This document shows, in pieces, positions 33,866 to 42,452 of a DNA stretch of 64,000 nucleotides. Source of the stretch: Candidatus Fermentithermobacillaceae bacterium. Lineage in GTDB: Bacteria; Bacillota; Sulfobacillia; Fermentithermobacillales; Fermentithermobacillaceae. Position 1 is the first letter of the stretch, and each line of letters opens with the position of its first letter. A program made the translations under genes and the position numbers. Under the pieces are notes generated by a model, which was given only the letters and a program-made list of their open reading frames with translations, did no database searches and had not been told where the DNA came from. The stretch spans positions 1 through 64,000 of the forward strand of contig DUSI01000049.1 in the NCBI GenBank assembly GCA_012842685.1, read 5' to 3'.

Positions 33866-34999
33866 ATGAACATCGCCATGGTCAGCGATAGCTATTACCC
33901 CTACATATCAGGGGTGACGCGTGCGGTATCCACGCTCAAAGAGACACTTACCAAGATGGGCCACAGGGTGTGGCTGTACTGTCCGGCCTACCCGGGGGCG
34001 GAGGACGAAGAAGGGGTAAAGAGGCTCCCTTCCTTGCGGTCTCCTACGAATGCTGCCTATTACGTAGCGATACCGCCTTTCTCGGGGATGAGAAAAGATA
34101 TGGCGAGGATTAGGCCTCAAGTTGTACACATACACTCACCTTTCAACCTGAGCAAGGCGGGCTATAGGGCAGCGAGGCGCCTGAACATACCCGTGGTCAT
34201 GACCTACCACACGATGTACAACCTCTACGCCCACTACGTGCCGCTTGCAGGCGGGCGGGTTTCTCAGACCGTGGAGCGCATGGCGATCGGGATGGCCAAC
34301 TCCGTCCAGGCAGTTGTGACCCCTTCGAGCGTGATCGCCGACTACCTCAGGGAACGAGGGGTCAGGACTCCCATTTTCCCGATCCCCAATGGGATCCCTG
34401 TCGAGGACTTTCAGGGCGGCGACCCCAGTTACGCCAGGCAGCGGTACGGTATACCTTCAGGCATCCCCGTGATAATCTCCTGCGGAAGGCTGGGGATCGA
34501 GAAAAACGTGGAGACGCTCCTCAGAGCATTCGCCCTCGTGCGGGCTAGGACCGACGCCGCGCTCCTTCTGGTCGGAGACGGTCCTTTGCGCGCGGAGCTG
34601 GAGAAGCTGGCCCACTCTCTTGGGATAGCAGACAGGACTTTCTTCGCCGGCGCGGTGCCGCCGGATGTGATGCCCCACATGTACGCTTCGGCGGACATGT
34701 TCATGTTTGCTTCGCTCACAGACACCCAAGGGCTGGTGCTCGTGGAAGCAAAGGCGGCAGGGCTACCGGCAGTGGCGGTGGGAGCCTTGGGCGTTAAAGA
34801 CATGGTCGCCGACGGAGAGGACGGCTACCTCTGCGGGAATGATCCGGAAGAGCTAGCCGAGAAGGCCGTCTATCTCCTGGAGAATCCGTCGGTCCTCTCC
34901 CGAATGCAGGAAACAGCGCGGAGAAACGCCCAGGCTTTCTCCAGGGAAGCGTCGGCGTCAAGGATACTCGCGTGCTACGAGTCGGTTATTTCAGGGTGA
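33866..34999 (+). CDS. Glycosyltransferase family 4 protein
   Basis: The 377-residue protein begins MNIAMVSDSYYPYISGVTRA and has the GT-B fold motifs. These are HSPFNLSKAGYRAARR, NGIPVEDF, ISCGRLGIEKNVETLLRAF, and the E-x7-E region FASLTDTQGLVLVEAKAAGL. It resembles enzymes that add glucose to diacylglycerol (glycolipid synthases), but many GT4 enzymes look alike and the acceptor is unproven. The ATG at 33866 has a GGGGTGG site 8 bases upstream; the frame extends to a GTG at 33854. It converges with glgA, leaving 12 bp between stops. Confidence 0.85.
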   Translation: MNIAMVSDSYYPYISGVTRAVSTLKETLTKMGHRVWLYCPAYPGAEDEEGVKRLPSLRSPTNAAYYVAIPPFSGMRKDMARIRPQVVHIHSPFNLSKAGYRAARRLNIPVVMTYHTMYNLYAHYVPLAGGRVSQTVERMAIGMANSVQAVVTPSSVIADYLRERGVRTPIFPIPNGIPVEDFQGGDPSYARQRYGIPSGIPVIISCGRLGIEKNVETLLRAFALVRARTDAALLLVGDGPLRAELEKLAHSLGIADRTFFAGAVPPDVMPHMYASADMFMFASLTDTQGLVLVEAKAAGLPAVAVGALGVKDMVADGEDGYLCGNDPEELAEKAVYLLENPSVLSRMQETARRNAQAFSREASASRILACYESVISG

Positions 35000-35011
35000 C
35001 TTCCCGCAGGC

Positions 35012-36487
35012 TCAGGCAGGCCGCTCGATGCGCCCTCGCCGCGCCAGGGCCTCCAAGTAAAGCTCGGTGTAAAGCGCCGCCGACTTGTTCCAGGAGAAGT
35101 CGCTCTCCATGGCCTGCCTTACGATCTGCATCCAGGTCTCTCTGTCCGTGTACTTCTCCAGCGCCCTGTCGATCGCCGCGACCAGGTCTCCGGAGCTATA
35201 CCGCTCGAAGAGAAAACCGGTCCCCGTGCCGGTGGAATCATCGAAGTCGCTCACCGTATCCGCAATGCCTCCCGTCTTTCTGGCAACCGGTATGGAACCG
35301 TACCTCATGGCGATAAGCTGGCCAAGCCCACAAGGTTCGAACCTGGACGGCATGAGGAAAATGTCTGAGCCCGCGTAGATCCTCTGGGCCAGGATTCCGT
35401 TGAAGCCGATGGTTACCGACACCTTGCCTGGATGCGATTGGGCGACACGCCTGAATGCCTCTTCGTAACGCTCATCGCCCGTACCCAGGAGGACAAACTG
35501 TAGAGGCCTCGAGAGGATGTCAGGCATGGCCTCAAGCAGTATATCGAGACCCTTTTGGTCGACCAGCCTTGAGACCATCCCCACGAGAGGCTCGTGAGAC
35601 AGGGTGAGCCCCAGTTCTCTCTGAAGGGCGAGCTTGTTTTCAAACTTGCCGCTAAGGTCTTTGCTGTCATACGTCTTGAACACCCTCGGGTCTGAGGCCG
35701 GGTCGTATTCGTGGTAGTTTATCCCGTTTACGATCCCGTACAGGTCGCCGCCTCTCTTCCTTAACACTCCGTCCAGGCCCTCGCCGAATTCGGGAGTCTG
35801 GATCTCCCGGGCGTACGTCTCCGAGACGGTGCTAATCACGTCGGCAAAAAGAAGGCCTGCTTTCATGAAGCTGACGTCGCCGTAAAACTCCACCCCTCCG
35901 GGGGTAAAATACTCGTCTCCGAGTCCGAAGAGCCTCAGGGTATCTTTGGGGAATCGCCCCTGGTACTGGAGGTTGTGGACCGTGAAGACCGACGCCGTTT
36001 CCTTCCAGGAAGCAACGTGCCTTCCCCGGATCCTGAGGAGGAGAGGGATAAACCCCGTCTGCCAGTCGTTAACGTGGACCACGTCCGGTCGGAACCCTAC
36101 GGCCTCGCACAGGGACACGACCGCGAGGTTGAAGAAGGCAAACCTCTCGGCATCGTCCACATATCCGTAGAGGCGCTCACGGTCAAAATAGTGGTAGTTG
36201 TCTACGAAGTAAACAGGCACTTCTCTCGGCCCTTGCGGGGACTTGGCCTCTATACGGGAAGAGCGGACTATGCACGTCTCCTTCCGGTCTCCAACCTGAA
36301 CGGGAAAGTCCGCAACCGTAGAGCACTCCCCCACCGAACGGTACCTCGGCAGGACGACCCTCACATCGTTACCCTGTACTGCGAGGGCTTTTGGGAGGGA
36401 CCCGGCTACATCTGCAAGCCCGCCGGTCTTCGCAAAGGGAGCGACTTCACTGGCGACTATGAGTATTCTAAGGCCGGTATCCAGCAT
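35012..36487 (-). CDS. glgA: Glycogen (starch) synthase, ADP-glucose dependent
   Basis: The 491-residue GT5 protein starts with LRILIVASEVAPFAKTGGLA (KTGGL binds the nucleotide sugar). It carries VHVNDWQTGFIPLLL, FTVHNLQYQGRFP and a C-terminal PSRFEPCGLGQLIAMRYG-type motif (E-P-C-G-L). It extends alpha-1,4-glucan from ADP-glucose. No glgB, glgC or glgP lies nearby. The ATG at 36485-36487 (GGGAGG site) overlaps the galT stop (TGATG), so the two are coupled. In spore formers glycogen is often made before sporulation. Confidence 0.94.
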   Translation of the reverse strand: MLDTGLRILIVASEVAPFAKTGGLADVAGSLPKALAVQGNDVRVVLPRYRSVGECSTVADFPVQVGDRKETCIVRSSRIEAKSPQGPREVPVYFVDNYHYFDRERLYGYVDDAERFAFFNLAVVSLCEAVGFRPDVVHVNDWQTGFIPLLLRIRGRHVASWKETASVFTVHNLQYQGRFPKDTLRLFGLGDEYFTPGGVEFYGDVSFMKAGLLFADVISTVSETYAREIQTPEFGEGLDGVLRKRGGDLYGIVNGINYHEYDPASDPRVFKTYDSKDLSGKFENKLALQRELGLTLSHEPLVGMVSRLVDQKGLDILLEAMPDILSRPLQFVLLGTGDERYEEAFRRVAQSHPGKVSVTIGFNGILAQRIYAGSDIFLMPSRFEPCGLGQLIAMRYGSIPVARKTGGIADTVSDFDDSTGTGTGFLFERYSSGDLVAAIDRALEKYTDRETWMQIVRQAMESDFSWNKSAALYTELYLEALARRGRIERPA

Positions 36488-37554
36488 CACGTTGCCTCCC
36501 AACTCCCCATGCGCTCCTGGAACTCCTTGGTCGCGATCTCAGGCGCAGTGGGGTTTATGTAAGTACCTGCCCCGAGCTCCAGTCCGGCTTCTGTATTGAG
36601 CCGTGGGTACACGTGGATGTGGGCGTGGTAGGGCCAAACCCGCTTCGCCTTCGTGGCGGAAGGCAGGCTGTGAAACACCATATTGTAGGGAAGGGACGGG
36701 AACATGGCCTCATACGCCCCGAAAAGCTCACGGATGATCGCCGCGAGATCTTCCACAGAAGCCTCACTCATCTCGGAGAGCCCGGATACGTGTTCCGTGG
36801 GCACGATCAGCGTTTCGTACGCCCGACGGGAAGCAAAGGGGGCCAGCACGACGAAGCTGTCGTTTGCGGTTATGACGCGGACATCTTTCTCGGCTTCCCG
36901 TTCCAAGAGGTCGCACACGAGGCACCTCCGCGTCTTCACCTCATAGTCCTTGAGCCGTTGCCCTTCGGCGACAACGGTTGGGGGCAAGACGGGAAGCCCG
37001 ATGATCTGGAAATGGGGATGGGTAAGCGAAGCACCGGCTACCTTTCCGCAGTTCTTGAACACCTGGACGTAGGATATGTCCTGGGAATCGTACATAACCA
37101 GGCATCTTTCTCTTATGGCGTTCAGGATCCTCTTGAGCTGACGCGTGGAATAGTAGCCCAGAGACCCGCTGTGGGACGGTGACTCGATCACCACCTCATG
37201 GTAGCCCACCCCAGGCGCCTGCCAGTAAAGCGCCCCTTCCGGCGACTCCGGGAATTGGGGAATCCTCCACGCTTTGTCTTCTTCCGCTCCAATTGGCCTG
37301 GGCTGGAGGGCCGGGAATTTGTTGGGTACCACTCTAACCGTCCAGCCCGGGGTGTCCGGGTCTCCCCCTTCCCTATCCGCCCATACTTCGGGGGGAGTCT
37401 CCCTCTCATTTCCCGGACAAAAGGGGCACGTAGGTTCTCTTTCGCCGAGCTCCTTCACCTCTTCTGGAGACCGAAAATCCGACGGCCTCTTGGAGCGTTC
37501 CTCGGCGATGATCGCAAATCCGCCGCTCAAAACATCAAACCTTATCTCAGGCAA
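36487..37554 (-). CDS. galT: Galactose-1-phosphate uridylyltransferase (GalT-like)
   Basis: The protein starts at a TTG (37552-37554) that reads LPEIRFDVLSGGFAIIAEER, matching the usual GalT beginning; the frame is open to 37617. A zinc-type CPFCPGN pair, an SLTHPHFQIIG active-site motif (His-Pro-His-x-Gln) and a PYHAHIHVYPR region identify the HIT-superfamily uridylyltransferase. The catalytic motif has Phe where classical enzymes have Gly. It transfers UMP between UDP-glucose and galactose-1-phosphate, or may act as an ADP/UDP-sugar phosphorylase, given the coupling to glgA. Confidence 0.87.
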   Translation of the reverse strand: MPEIRFDVLSGGFAIIAEERSKRPSDFRSPEEVKELGEREPTCPFCPGNERETPPEVWADREGGDPDTPGWTVRVVPNKFPALQPRPIGAEEDKAWRIPQFPESPEGALYWQAPGVGYHEVVIESPSHSGSLGYYSTRQLKRILNAIRERCLVMYDSQDISYVQVFKNCGKVAGASLTHPHFQIIGLPVLPPTVVAEGQRLKDYEVKTRRCLVCDLLEREAEKDVRVITANDSFVVLAPFASRRAYETLIVPTEHVSGLSEMSEASVEDLAAIIRELFGAYEAMFPSLPYNMVFHSLPSATKAKRVWPYHAHIHVYPRLNTEAGLELGAGTYINPTAPEIATKEFQERMGSWEAT

Positions 37555-37633
37555 GCCGATCGTCCTTTCCAGCCGCTCCTCCGCTCTCTTGAACCTTACA
37601 CACAGAGAGAGCAGCATACTCTTTAGGGATGAA

Positions 37634-37659
37634 AAGGGGTGGGCAAAAAGCCACCCCTT
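37634..37659 (-). terminator. Candidate terminator after the repeat-bearing coat protein gene
   Basis: AAGGGGTGG (37634-37642) and CCACCCCTT (37651-37659) form an exact 9-bp stem. On the minus strand the stem is followed by TTCATCCC, a weak U-run. It lies 25 bp after the stop. Confidence 0.5.
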
Positions 37660-37683
37660 CTCATCACCGTCTAGTCCCTGAGA

Positions 37684-38760
37684 TTACTGGCTCTGCCAGT
37701 TTCCCTGGCTTCCCTGCTGCCAGTTCCCGCGCTGCTCCCGAAGGCCAGACTGCCAGTTCTGCACCGCGTAGCCCTGCTGGAATCCTTGCGGGATCTGGCC
37801 GGGCATGAACCCAGAACCGCCAACGCCTCCCTGTACGGCGCTCATCCCGCCTCTGGCCCAGCTCGGGAGGTTTATGTTCTGGCCGGAGCCGTACTGGCCT
37901 CCAAACCCGGTGCTCCAGCTCGGCTCTCCACCCCAATGGGCAGTCTGAGCGACGCTGGAAGGCCCGAGTCCGCTCTGGCCTTCTCCGTACTGGGTACCGG
38001 TCCAGGCCTGCCTACCGATTACCCCCTGCTGGGCACCAAACGAGCTCTGGCCGCCGTAGCTCCCCTGGGTCCACTGGGGGAGGTTCTGCGTCTCGAGTGT
38101 CCCGTAGGTTTGACCTCCCGCGCCCGTCCAGCTGGGCTGGCCACCCCAGCGGGCTCCATGGGCGAGGCTCGAAGGACCCATGCCGCTCTGTCCTTCACCG
38201 TACTGGGTTCCTGTCCAGGTCGTCCCCTGCCATCCCGAACCACCCTGGGCTCCGAACCCGCCCCTGGCGTAGCTCGGGGCGTTCCCTTGATATCCGCCCT
38301 GGAACTGACCCGTGGGTCCGGTCATCCAGCTCGGCTCGCCGCCCCACTGGGCTCCCCTGGCCACGCTGGATGGCCCCATACCGCTTTGACCTTCCATAAA
38401 CTGAGTCCCGGTCCAACCTGTCTGTCCTTGCTGCATGCTGTTTCCTCCTGTGCTCAAGCTGGAATTAACGGCTTGCCTGGACTGCAAGACCGCGTTTCGC
38501 AGACTGGCTAGAGTGTCCTGGTCCGCCATCCGGACCTGGTACCATCCTCTGGAGTGCAGGTAATCGAAGATGCTTTTTGCAGCGTTGGCCGCATCGGCGT
38601 GGATCTCCTGGAAGGCCGAGCGAAGCCCTTGGTCGGCCGCTTCCAGGATAGCCGGCGCGTAGTAGTAGTTCAAAAGGTGCTTCTGTGTCGCCAGAAGGTC
38701 TTCGGCTATTTCCCGATCCGTGATCTCCCTCTGGATTGAGGATCCCATGACCTCAGGCAC
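37684..38760 (-). CDS. CotF-like spore coat protein with three long Trp/Gly/Gln-rich repeats
   Basis: The 358-residue protein has two parts. Residues 1-100 are a helical CotF/ferritin-like coat domain (EIAEDLLATQKHLLNYYYAP, then IFDYLHSRGWYQVRMADQD). Residues 116-320 are low-complexity Gly, Gln, Ser, Trp and Tyr. They contain three imperfect repeats starting at Trp116, Trp182 and Trp253, each with WTGTQ-x-x-EGQSG-x-GPSS, then W-GG-x-PSW. The tail (317-358) is Gln/Asn-rich. Such aromatic-rich repeats suggest a cross-linked or self-assembling spore surface layer; that is inference. The GTG start (38758-38760) has GGGAGG upstream; ATG 38748 is an alternative. It follows a 60-residue coat-like protein in the same direction. 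Confidence 0.82.
   Translation of the reverse strand: MPEVMGSSIQREITDREIAEDLLATQKHLLNYYYAPAILEAADQGLRSAFQEIHADAANAAKSIFDYLHSRGWYQVRMADQDTLASLRNAVLQSRQAVNSSLSTGGNSMQQGQTGWTGTQFMEGQSGMGPSSVARGAQWGGEPSWMTGPTGQFQGGYQGNAPSYARGGFGAQGGSGWQGTTWTGTQYGEGQSGMGPSSLAHGARWGGQPSWTGAGGQTYGTLETQNLPQWTQGSYGGQSSFGAQQGVIGRQAWTGTQYGEGQSGLGPSSVAQTAHWGGEPSWSTGFGGQYGSGQNINLPSWARGGMSAVQGGVGGSGFMPGQIPQGFQQGYAVQNWQSGLREQRGNWQQGSQGNWQSQ
37820..38415 (-). repeat. Three tandem imperfect in-frame repeats within the coat protein gene
   Basis: DNA units begin near 38415, 38217 and 38004, so the periods are 198 and 213 bp (66 and 71 codons). The unit starts WTGTQ and includes GPSS and W-GG-PSW motifs. Each unit stays in frame, which points to selection at the protein level. 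Confidence 0.8.
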
Positions 38761-38782
38761 GTTTTCGACTGCCTCCCGTCTT

Positions 38783-38965
38783 TCACTTCACATGGCTCGA
38801 TAAGAGGCTCAAGTGCCTTTCACAAGCTCGCTCCAGGTTCTCGATAAGTGCCCTTAGTTTTGGGTCTTGGGCCATCTCCCTGTACGTCGCAAGTTTCCTG
38901 GACATGAGAGTCTCACCCTTTATCGCCTCGCCAAGGTACCACGCCTCGGTCTGGGTGAGTTGCAA
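38783..38965 (-). CDS. Small helical coat-like protein (CotF family fragment-like)
   Basis: The 60-residue protein is helical throughout (EAWYLGEAIKGETLMSRKLA; LRALIENLERACERHLSLLS) and resembles the short ferritin-like CotF/YhcQ-type proteins found beside coat genes. A TTG start at 38963-38965 has GGGAGG nine bases upstream. It is encoded 22 bp before the large repeat-bearing coat protein, likely in the same operon. The function is not known; a role in spore coat assembly is inferred from context. Confidence 0.65.
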   Translation of the reverse strand: MQLTQTEAWYLGEAIKGETLMSRKLATYREMAQDPKLRALIENLERACERHLSLLSSHVK

Positions 38966-39029
38966 TACATGCCACCTCCCTTCCGTCAGCCTTAGAATGT
39001 CTCCTGGACCGTACGCGTATTCCAGCTGC

Positions 39030-40433
39030 CTACACGGACATAGCCCCCGATTCGTCTTCGATGAGCTGCAGGACGACCTGCTCTTTGCCGGTCATGGCGT
39101 TGATATAGACCAGGTAGGTGTCGTTTCCGTTCTTAACCCTGAATTCCCAAGCCATGACCTCCGTGGTAGGAAGTATAGGTATCACGCACAGCCTGGGCTC
39201 GCTGCTTTCCACCTGCAGGTCAGATTTCAGCGCCCTCCGGGCTTCGTCGGGGGAAACGATGGGCGCCCTCAGTATACGTCCGGGATGGCCGTGGGAAACC
39301 AGGTAGTTCATCTGGTCAAAGGATACGATAGCGCCCGTGTCCAGCGAGACTTCTACCTTCACCGTGTCGGGGTATAGCCTGACTTTGACGTTCCCGTCGG
39401 GGGTGCTGACTTCGGTGTGAGGAACGTAGGCGAAGACCACGCGATTTGCCGCCTCGCCCCGCTTTCTCCACCCGGTCTCCTCTAGGCCAGTAAAGTCTTT
39501 GGATCTCAGGAACTCCATCGCCCTTTCCCGCGCCTCGTCGAGACTGATGGCTGCGGCACCCCTCGGGGTGGAGTCGGTCGCCATCACCACCGCTCCTCCC
39601 TGTTTGGCTACAGTGGTGGCTACTTCGCTTCCATCTGGTCTTCTTGCCGTAACCAGGTACGAAGGGATAGCGCCCTCAATCGTGGCAACCGACACGGACT
39701 GGAAAGTCTCTCCCGGACGCAGGAACCCGAGGGCTATCTCCTTGGCCTGTTCTTCCGAAATGAGGGGACCCGGCCGGGCCAGGGCCCTTGCCTCCAGGTT
39801 CTTCTCGGAGAAAGGTCCGTCGTATACCGGCATGGGGATACTCTGGGTGACCTGATCTATCTCTGAGAAGCCGTAGTTCAGGGAGTCTCTGGCGCCTCGG
39901 GGCGTCCCGGCGAAAGCCTTGGCGATCTCCTGGAAAGCGGCCCTTGCGACCCTCGAAGCGCCGACGCTGGCCTGGGCCGTCCTGGCGAGGATTCCCGTCA
40001 GCTCCTTGACGCCCTCTTCGAGCCTTGCCAGTTCTGCCCACTCATCGGGGGTCACGGTTTCGCCCCTCGCCAGCTTCTGCGAAAGCACGAGGGCAAAATC
40101 CCCCACAGTGGCCACAAAACGTCTGGGTCCGGTCAGATCCACCCCGTCTGTCCCCGCCAGGCTCAGTTCGCTGCGGGCCGCCTGGCAGTTCAGCCAGCTG
40201 GATGTCAGGAAGGTTATTTGCTGTCCGGTCGAAGACGCAGCTCGCGCCTTTGCCAGGCCGGCTTCAAGGTTCTCCAGGTAGCTCACTAGATTGAAGAGGG
40301 CTCGCTGTTCGGCGGCCTGCATCCGGAGCCTGGCCGACCGGGCTTCCTTGTACTGGGCGAGACCGAATGCCAAAGACAGCACGGTCACCACGCCAAGCCC
40401 CCAGAGGAGCCACCTCTCTCTCCTGGTCCTCAT
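39030..40433 (-). CDS. ypeB: Germination protein YpeB
   Basis: The 467-residue protein has an N-terminal membrane helix (RERWLLWGLGVVTVLSLAFG) and a helical domain. PepSY-like domains near the C-terminus follow (SEEQAKEIALGFLRPGE; SLDEARERAMEFLRSKDFTG; DEARRALKSDLQVESSEPRL). YpeB stabilises and localises the SleB cortex lytic enzyme in the spore inner membrane. The sleB gene lies 34 bp upstream in the same direction, the classic sleB-ypeB pair. Length matches known YpeB (about 450). Confidence 0.94.
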   Translation of the reverse strand: MRTRRERWLLWGLGVVTVLSLAFGLAQYKEARSARLRMQAAEQRALFNLVSYLENLEAGLAKARAASSTGQQITFLTSSWLNCQAARSELSLAGTDGVDLTGPRRFVATVGDFALVLSQKLARGETVTPDEWAELARLEEGVKELTGILARTAQASVGASRVARAAFQEIAKAFAGTPRGARDSLNYGFSEIDQVTQSIPMPVYDGPFSEKNLEARALARPGPLISEEQAKEIALGFLRPGETFQSVSVATIEGAIPSYLVTARRPDGSEVATTVAKQGGAVVMATDSTPRGAAAISLDEARERAMEFLRSKDFTGLEETGWRKRGEAANRVVFAYVPHTEVSTPDGNVKVRLYPDTVKVEVSLDTGAIVSFDQMNYLVSHGHPGRILRAPIVSPDEARRALKSDLQVESSEPRLCVIPILPTTEVMAWEFRVKNGNDTYLVYINAMTGKEQVVLQLIEDESGAMSV

Positions 40434-40467
40434 ATTCCGCCTGCACCTCTCTTGGATAAACCGCTTC

Positions 40468-40926
40468 TCAATAAGCGAAAACGTGGTTGCCTATCTGGGT
40501 CACTATGGCTCTCGTCCATATCCACGGACTTACTGGTTTGTAGGGGTTCCAGAAGAAGGTGCATCCGTAGGTGGGGTCATAGCCGCTCAGGGCCAGCTCG
40601 GCGGCACGGTACATCTCATCCGTTGGATTGGCGCTCCATATCAGGCCGTTTGTCACCGATTCGAAAGCATCAGGTTCATAGATGACCCCTGCTATAGTGG
40701 GCGGAAACTCAGGATGTTTGGTCCGGTTTATTATGACCGCGCCCACTGCGACCATGCCAAGGAAGGGCTCGCCGGTCGCTTCGCCCATGATAACCCTGGC
40801 CAGGAGTTCATACTCGTCGAACCAGCTTTGGGGCGCCGCCAAGGCCCTTGGCATATCGGCCGAGAAAGTAGTCGAAAGAACCACCAGCACCGCCGCTCCG
40901 AAGCACAGAAAAGCCTTGATCCTCAA
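40468..40926 (-). CDS. sleB: Spore cortex-lytic enzyme SleB (catalytic domain only)
   Basis: The 152-residue protein has a signal peptide-like start (AFLCFGAAVLVVLSTTFSAD) and then the SleB catalytic domain. That domain has ELLARVIMGEATGEPFLGMV (catalytic Glu in GEA), AVGAVIINRTKHPEFPPT and FWNPYKPVSPW. SleB is a lytic transglycosylase that degrades cortex peptidoglycan in germination. The N-terminal peptidoglycan-binding domain of B. subtilis SleB is missing, making this a short form. TTG at 40924-40926 is the likely start, with AAGGGA upstream. That ribosome site is part of a 13-bp inverted repeat. Confidence 0.92.
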   Translation of the reverse strand: MRIKAFLCFGAAVLVVLSTTFSADMPRALAAPQSWFDEYELLARVIMGEATGEPFLGMVAVGAVIINRTKHPEFPPTIAGVIYEPDAFESVTNGLIWSANPTDEMYRAAELALSGYDPTYGCTFFWNPYKPVSPWIWTRAIVTQIGNHVFAY

Positions 40927-40929
40927 AGA

Positions 40930-41025
40930 GCATCCCTTCCTCTGCTTGTGGCTCCTACTGTGCCCTTCCGCGTGAAAGAGGCACAGGTTAGGTCCGTGCT
41001 CTTAGAATGCGTGAGGAAGGGATGC
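40930..41025 (-). repeat. 13-bp inverted repeat covering the sleB ribosome-binding site
   Basis: GCATCCCTTCCTC (40930-40942) and GAGGAAGGGATGC (41013-41025) are exact complements, 70 bp apart. In the sleB leader RNA the 3' arm contains the AAGGGA ribosome-binding site of sleB. Pairing would hide it. The region between also has a possible GTGCC/GGCAC hairpin. The left partner begins 6 bp past the mltG stop. Whether it regulates translation or acts as a terminator is unknown. Confidence 0.7.
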
Positions 41026-41031
41026 CGTTAT

Positions 41032-42084
41032 TCAGCGCCCCTGGTAGGTTGCGCGGTTTAGGTTGTGCTCCGCCAGAGTGCGGGCGAAGGCGTGGGTTCC
41101 GTCGTTCTTCGCCACAAAATAGAGGTAGTCCACATCTTCCGGGGCGAGCACCGCCTCGAGGCTCGCCTTGCCGAAATTGCAGATAGGCCCCGGTGGGAGA
41201 CCCGGATACTTATACGTGTTGTACGGGGAATCCACTTCGAGGTCTTTCCAGAGGACAAGGGCGTTCGGAGGCTTTCCCAGGGCGTAAAGCACTGTGGGAT
41301 CCGCGTCCAGCTTCATCCCTATCCTCAGACGGTTCAAGTAGACGGCGGCTATGACCGGCCGCTCCCAGGCCACCTGAGCCTCTCGCTCCACGATTGAGGC
41401 CAGAGTCGCCGCCCCGTGAGGAGTGAGGTTCATAGCTCTGGCCTTCTCCCGCATCTCCTCTGTGAAGACCTCGTCCATACGCTTAAGCATCATGAGGACA
41501 ATGTCTCGTTCGGTCATACCGCGGCGGATGTAATATGTGTCGGGGAAAAGATAGCCCTCCAGCGGGTATTTCGCGGTCTCAAGGTATTCCGCCGGGACGT
41601 AGTCGGGCGCCAAAGATCTATCGGAGGCGGCTTCAAGGAATGCCTCTTTGGTCCCGAAGCCCTTTTCTTCGACAAGGGCCGCGATCTGCTCCACGCTCAG
41701 CCCCTCACGTACCGTGAGCGAGTAGTAGATGACGCGGCCCTCAACCAGGCTGTCCAGCACGTCGCGGATATGGATGCCGGGCCCAAAACTGTACTCCCCC
41801 GACTGAATCAGTCCGTCGGCCCGCTTCATCCTGGCGAGGATCCTGAAAAACAGGTCGCTCCGGATTACTCCCTGCTCCTCGAGGAGCTTTGCCACCTCCC
41901 GGGTGGACATCCCCGGCTCGACCATGACACTGACCGGGCCAGCCGTCTCCGGAAGCGGGCAAGAGCTCAGATATGAGAATATCGAGAGGGATGCCAGAAG
42001 CAGGACAATAAGAAGCCCCAGGCAGTAAATCGCGAGGCGACTTCTGCGGCGGGGGCTTTCCACCTGCGCGCCGGGCGCTCTCAA
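41032..42084 (-). CDS. mltG: Endolytic murein transglycosylase MltG
   Basis: The 350-residue protein has one membrane helix near the N-terminus (LAIYCLGLLIVLLLASLSIF), a LysM-like region (VEPGMSTREVAKLLEEQGVI) and the YceG domain (LEGYLFPDTYYIRRGMTERD; ATLASIVEREAQ with the catalytic Glu). It cuts nascent glycan strands and sets their length. The first residue is a TTG that overlaps the DUF1292 stop; a later start is possible. It follows ruvX and DUF1292, the usual Bacillota order. Confidence 0.93.
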   Translation of the reverse strand: MRAPGAQVESPRRRSRLAIYCLGLLIVLLLASLSIFSYLSSCPLPETAGPVSVMVEPGMSTREVAKLLEEQGVIRSDLFFRILARMKRADGLIQSGEYSFGPGIHIRDVLDSLVEGRVIYYSLTVREGLSVEQIAALVEEKGFGTKEAFLEAASDRSLAPDYVPAEYLETAKYPLEGYLFPDTYYIRRGMTERDIVLMMLKRMDEVFTEEMREKARAMNLTPHGAATLASIVEREAQVAWERPVIAAVYLNRLRIGMKLDADPTVLYALGKPPNALVLWKDLEVDSPYNTYKYPGLPPGPICNFGKASLEAVLAPEDVDYLYFVAKNDGTHAFARTLAEHNLNRATYQGR

Positions 42085-42452
42085 TACTCAGGGTCCTCCT
42101 CTTCTTCCTCTTCCTCGTCTTCGTATTCTGAATCGTCCTCGTCTTCGTCCAGGACAAACTCGTAATCTTCATACTCGCCCTCGAGCTCGATCTCCTCGAA
42201 GGCTTTCAAGACTTCTTCCCATTCTTCGTCGCTGTCTATGGTAAGGAGGATGTTCTCGCCGTTTTCGTCCACATCCAGCCTGAGGATCACGATCTCCGGT
42301 TCCATGTCGTCTTCCTCTTGGACGGGCATGAGGACTACGTACTGCCTATCGCCAACAAAGAGCGAGTCGAAAAGGATCCGGAAACTTATCTCTTCTCCAT
42401 TTTCATCCTGCAGCACGATAAGGTCATCATCATGTTTGCTCACTCGTATCAC
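42081..42452 (-). CDS. DUF1292 family protein (YrzB-like)
   Basis: The 123-residue protein has a short beta-rich domain (DENGEEISFRILFDSLFVGD; YVVLMP) followed by a very acidic tail, including a run of Glu and Asp at the end. This is the DUF1292 pattern found beside ruvX and mltG in Bacillota. Function is unknown. The GTG start overlaps the ruvX stop by one base (TAGTG). The acidic tail is longer than usual. Confidence 0.88.
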   Translation of the reverse strand: MIRVSKHDDDLIVLQDENGEEISFRILFDSLFVGDRQYVVLMPVQEEDDMEPEIVILRLDVDENGENILLTIDSDEEWEEVLKAFEEIELEGEYEDYEFVLDEDEDDSEYEDEEEEEEEDPEY

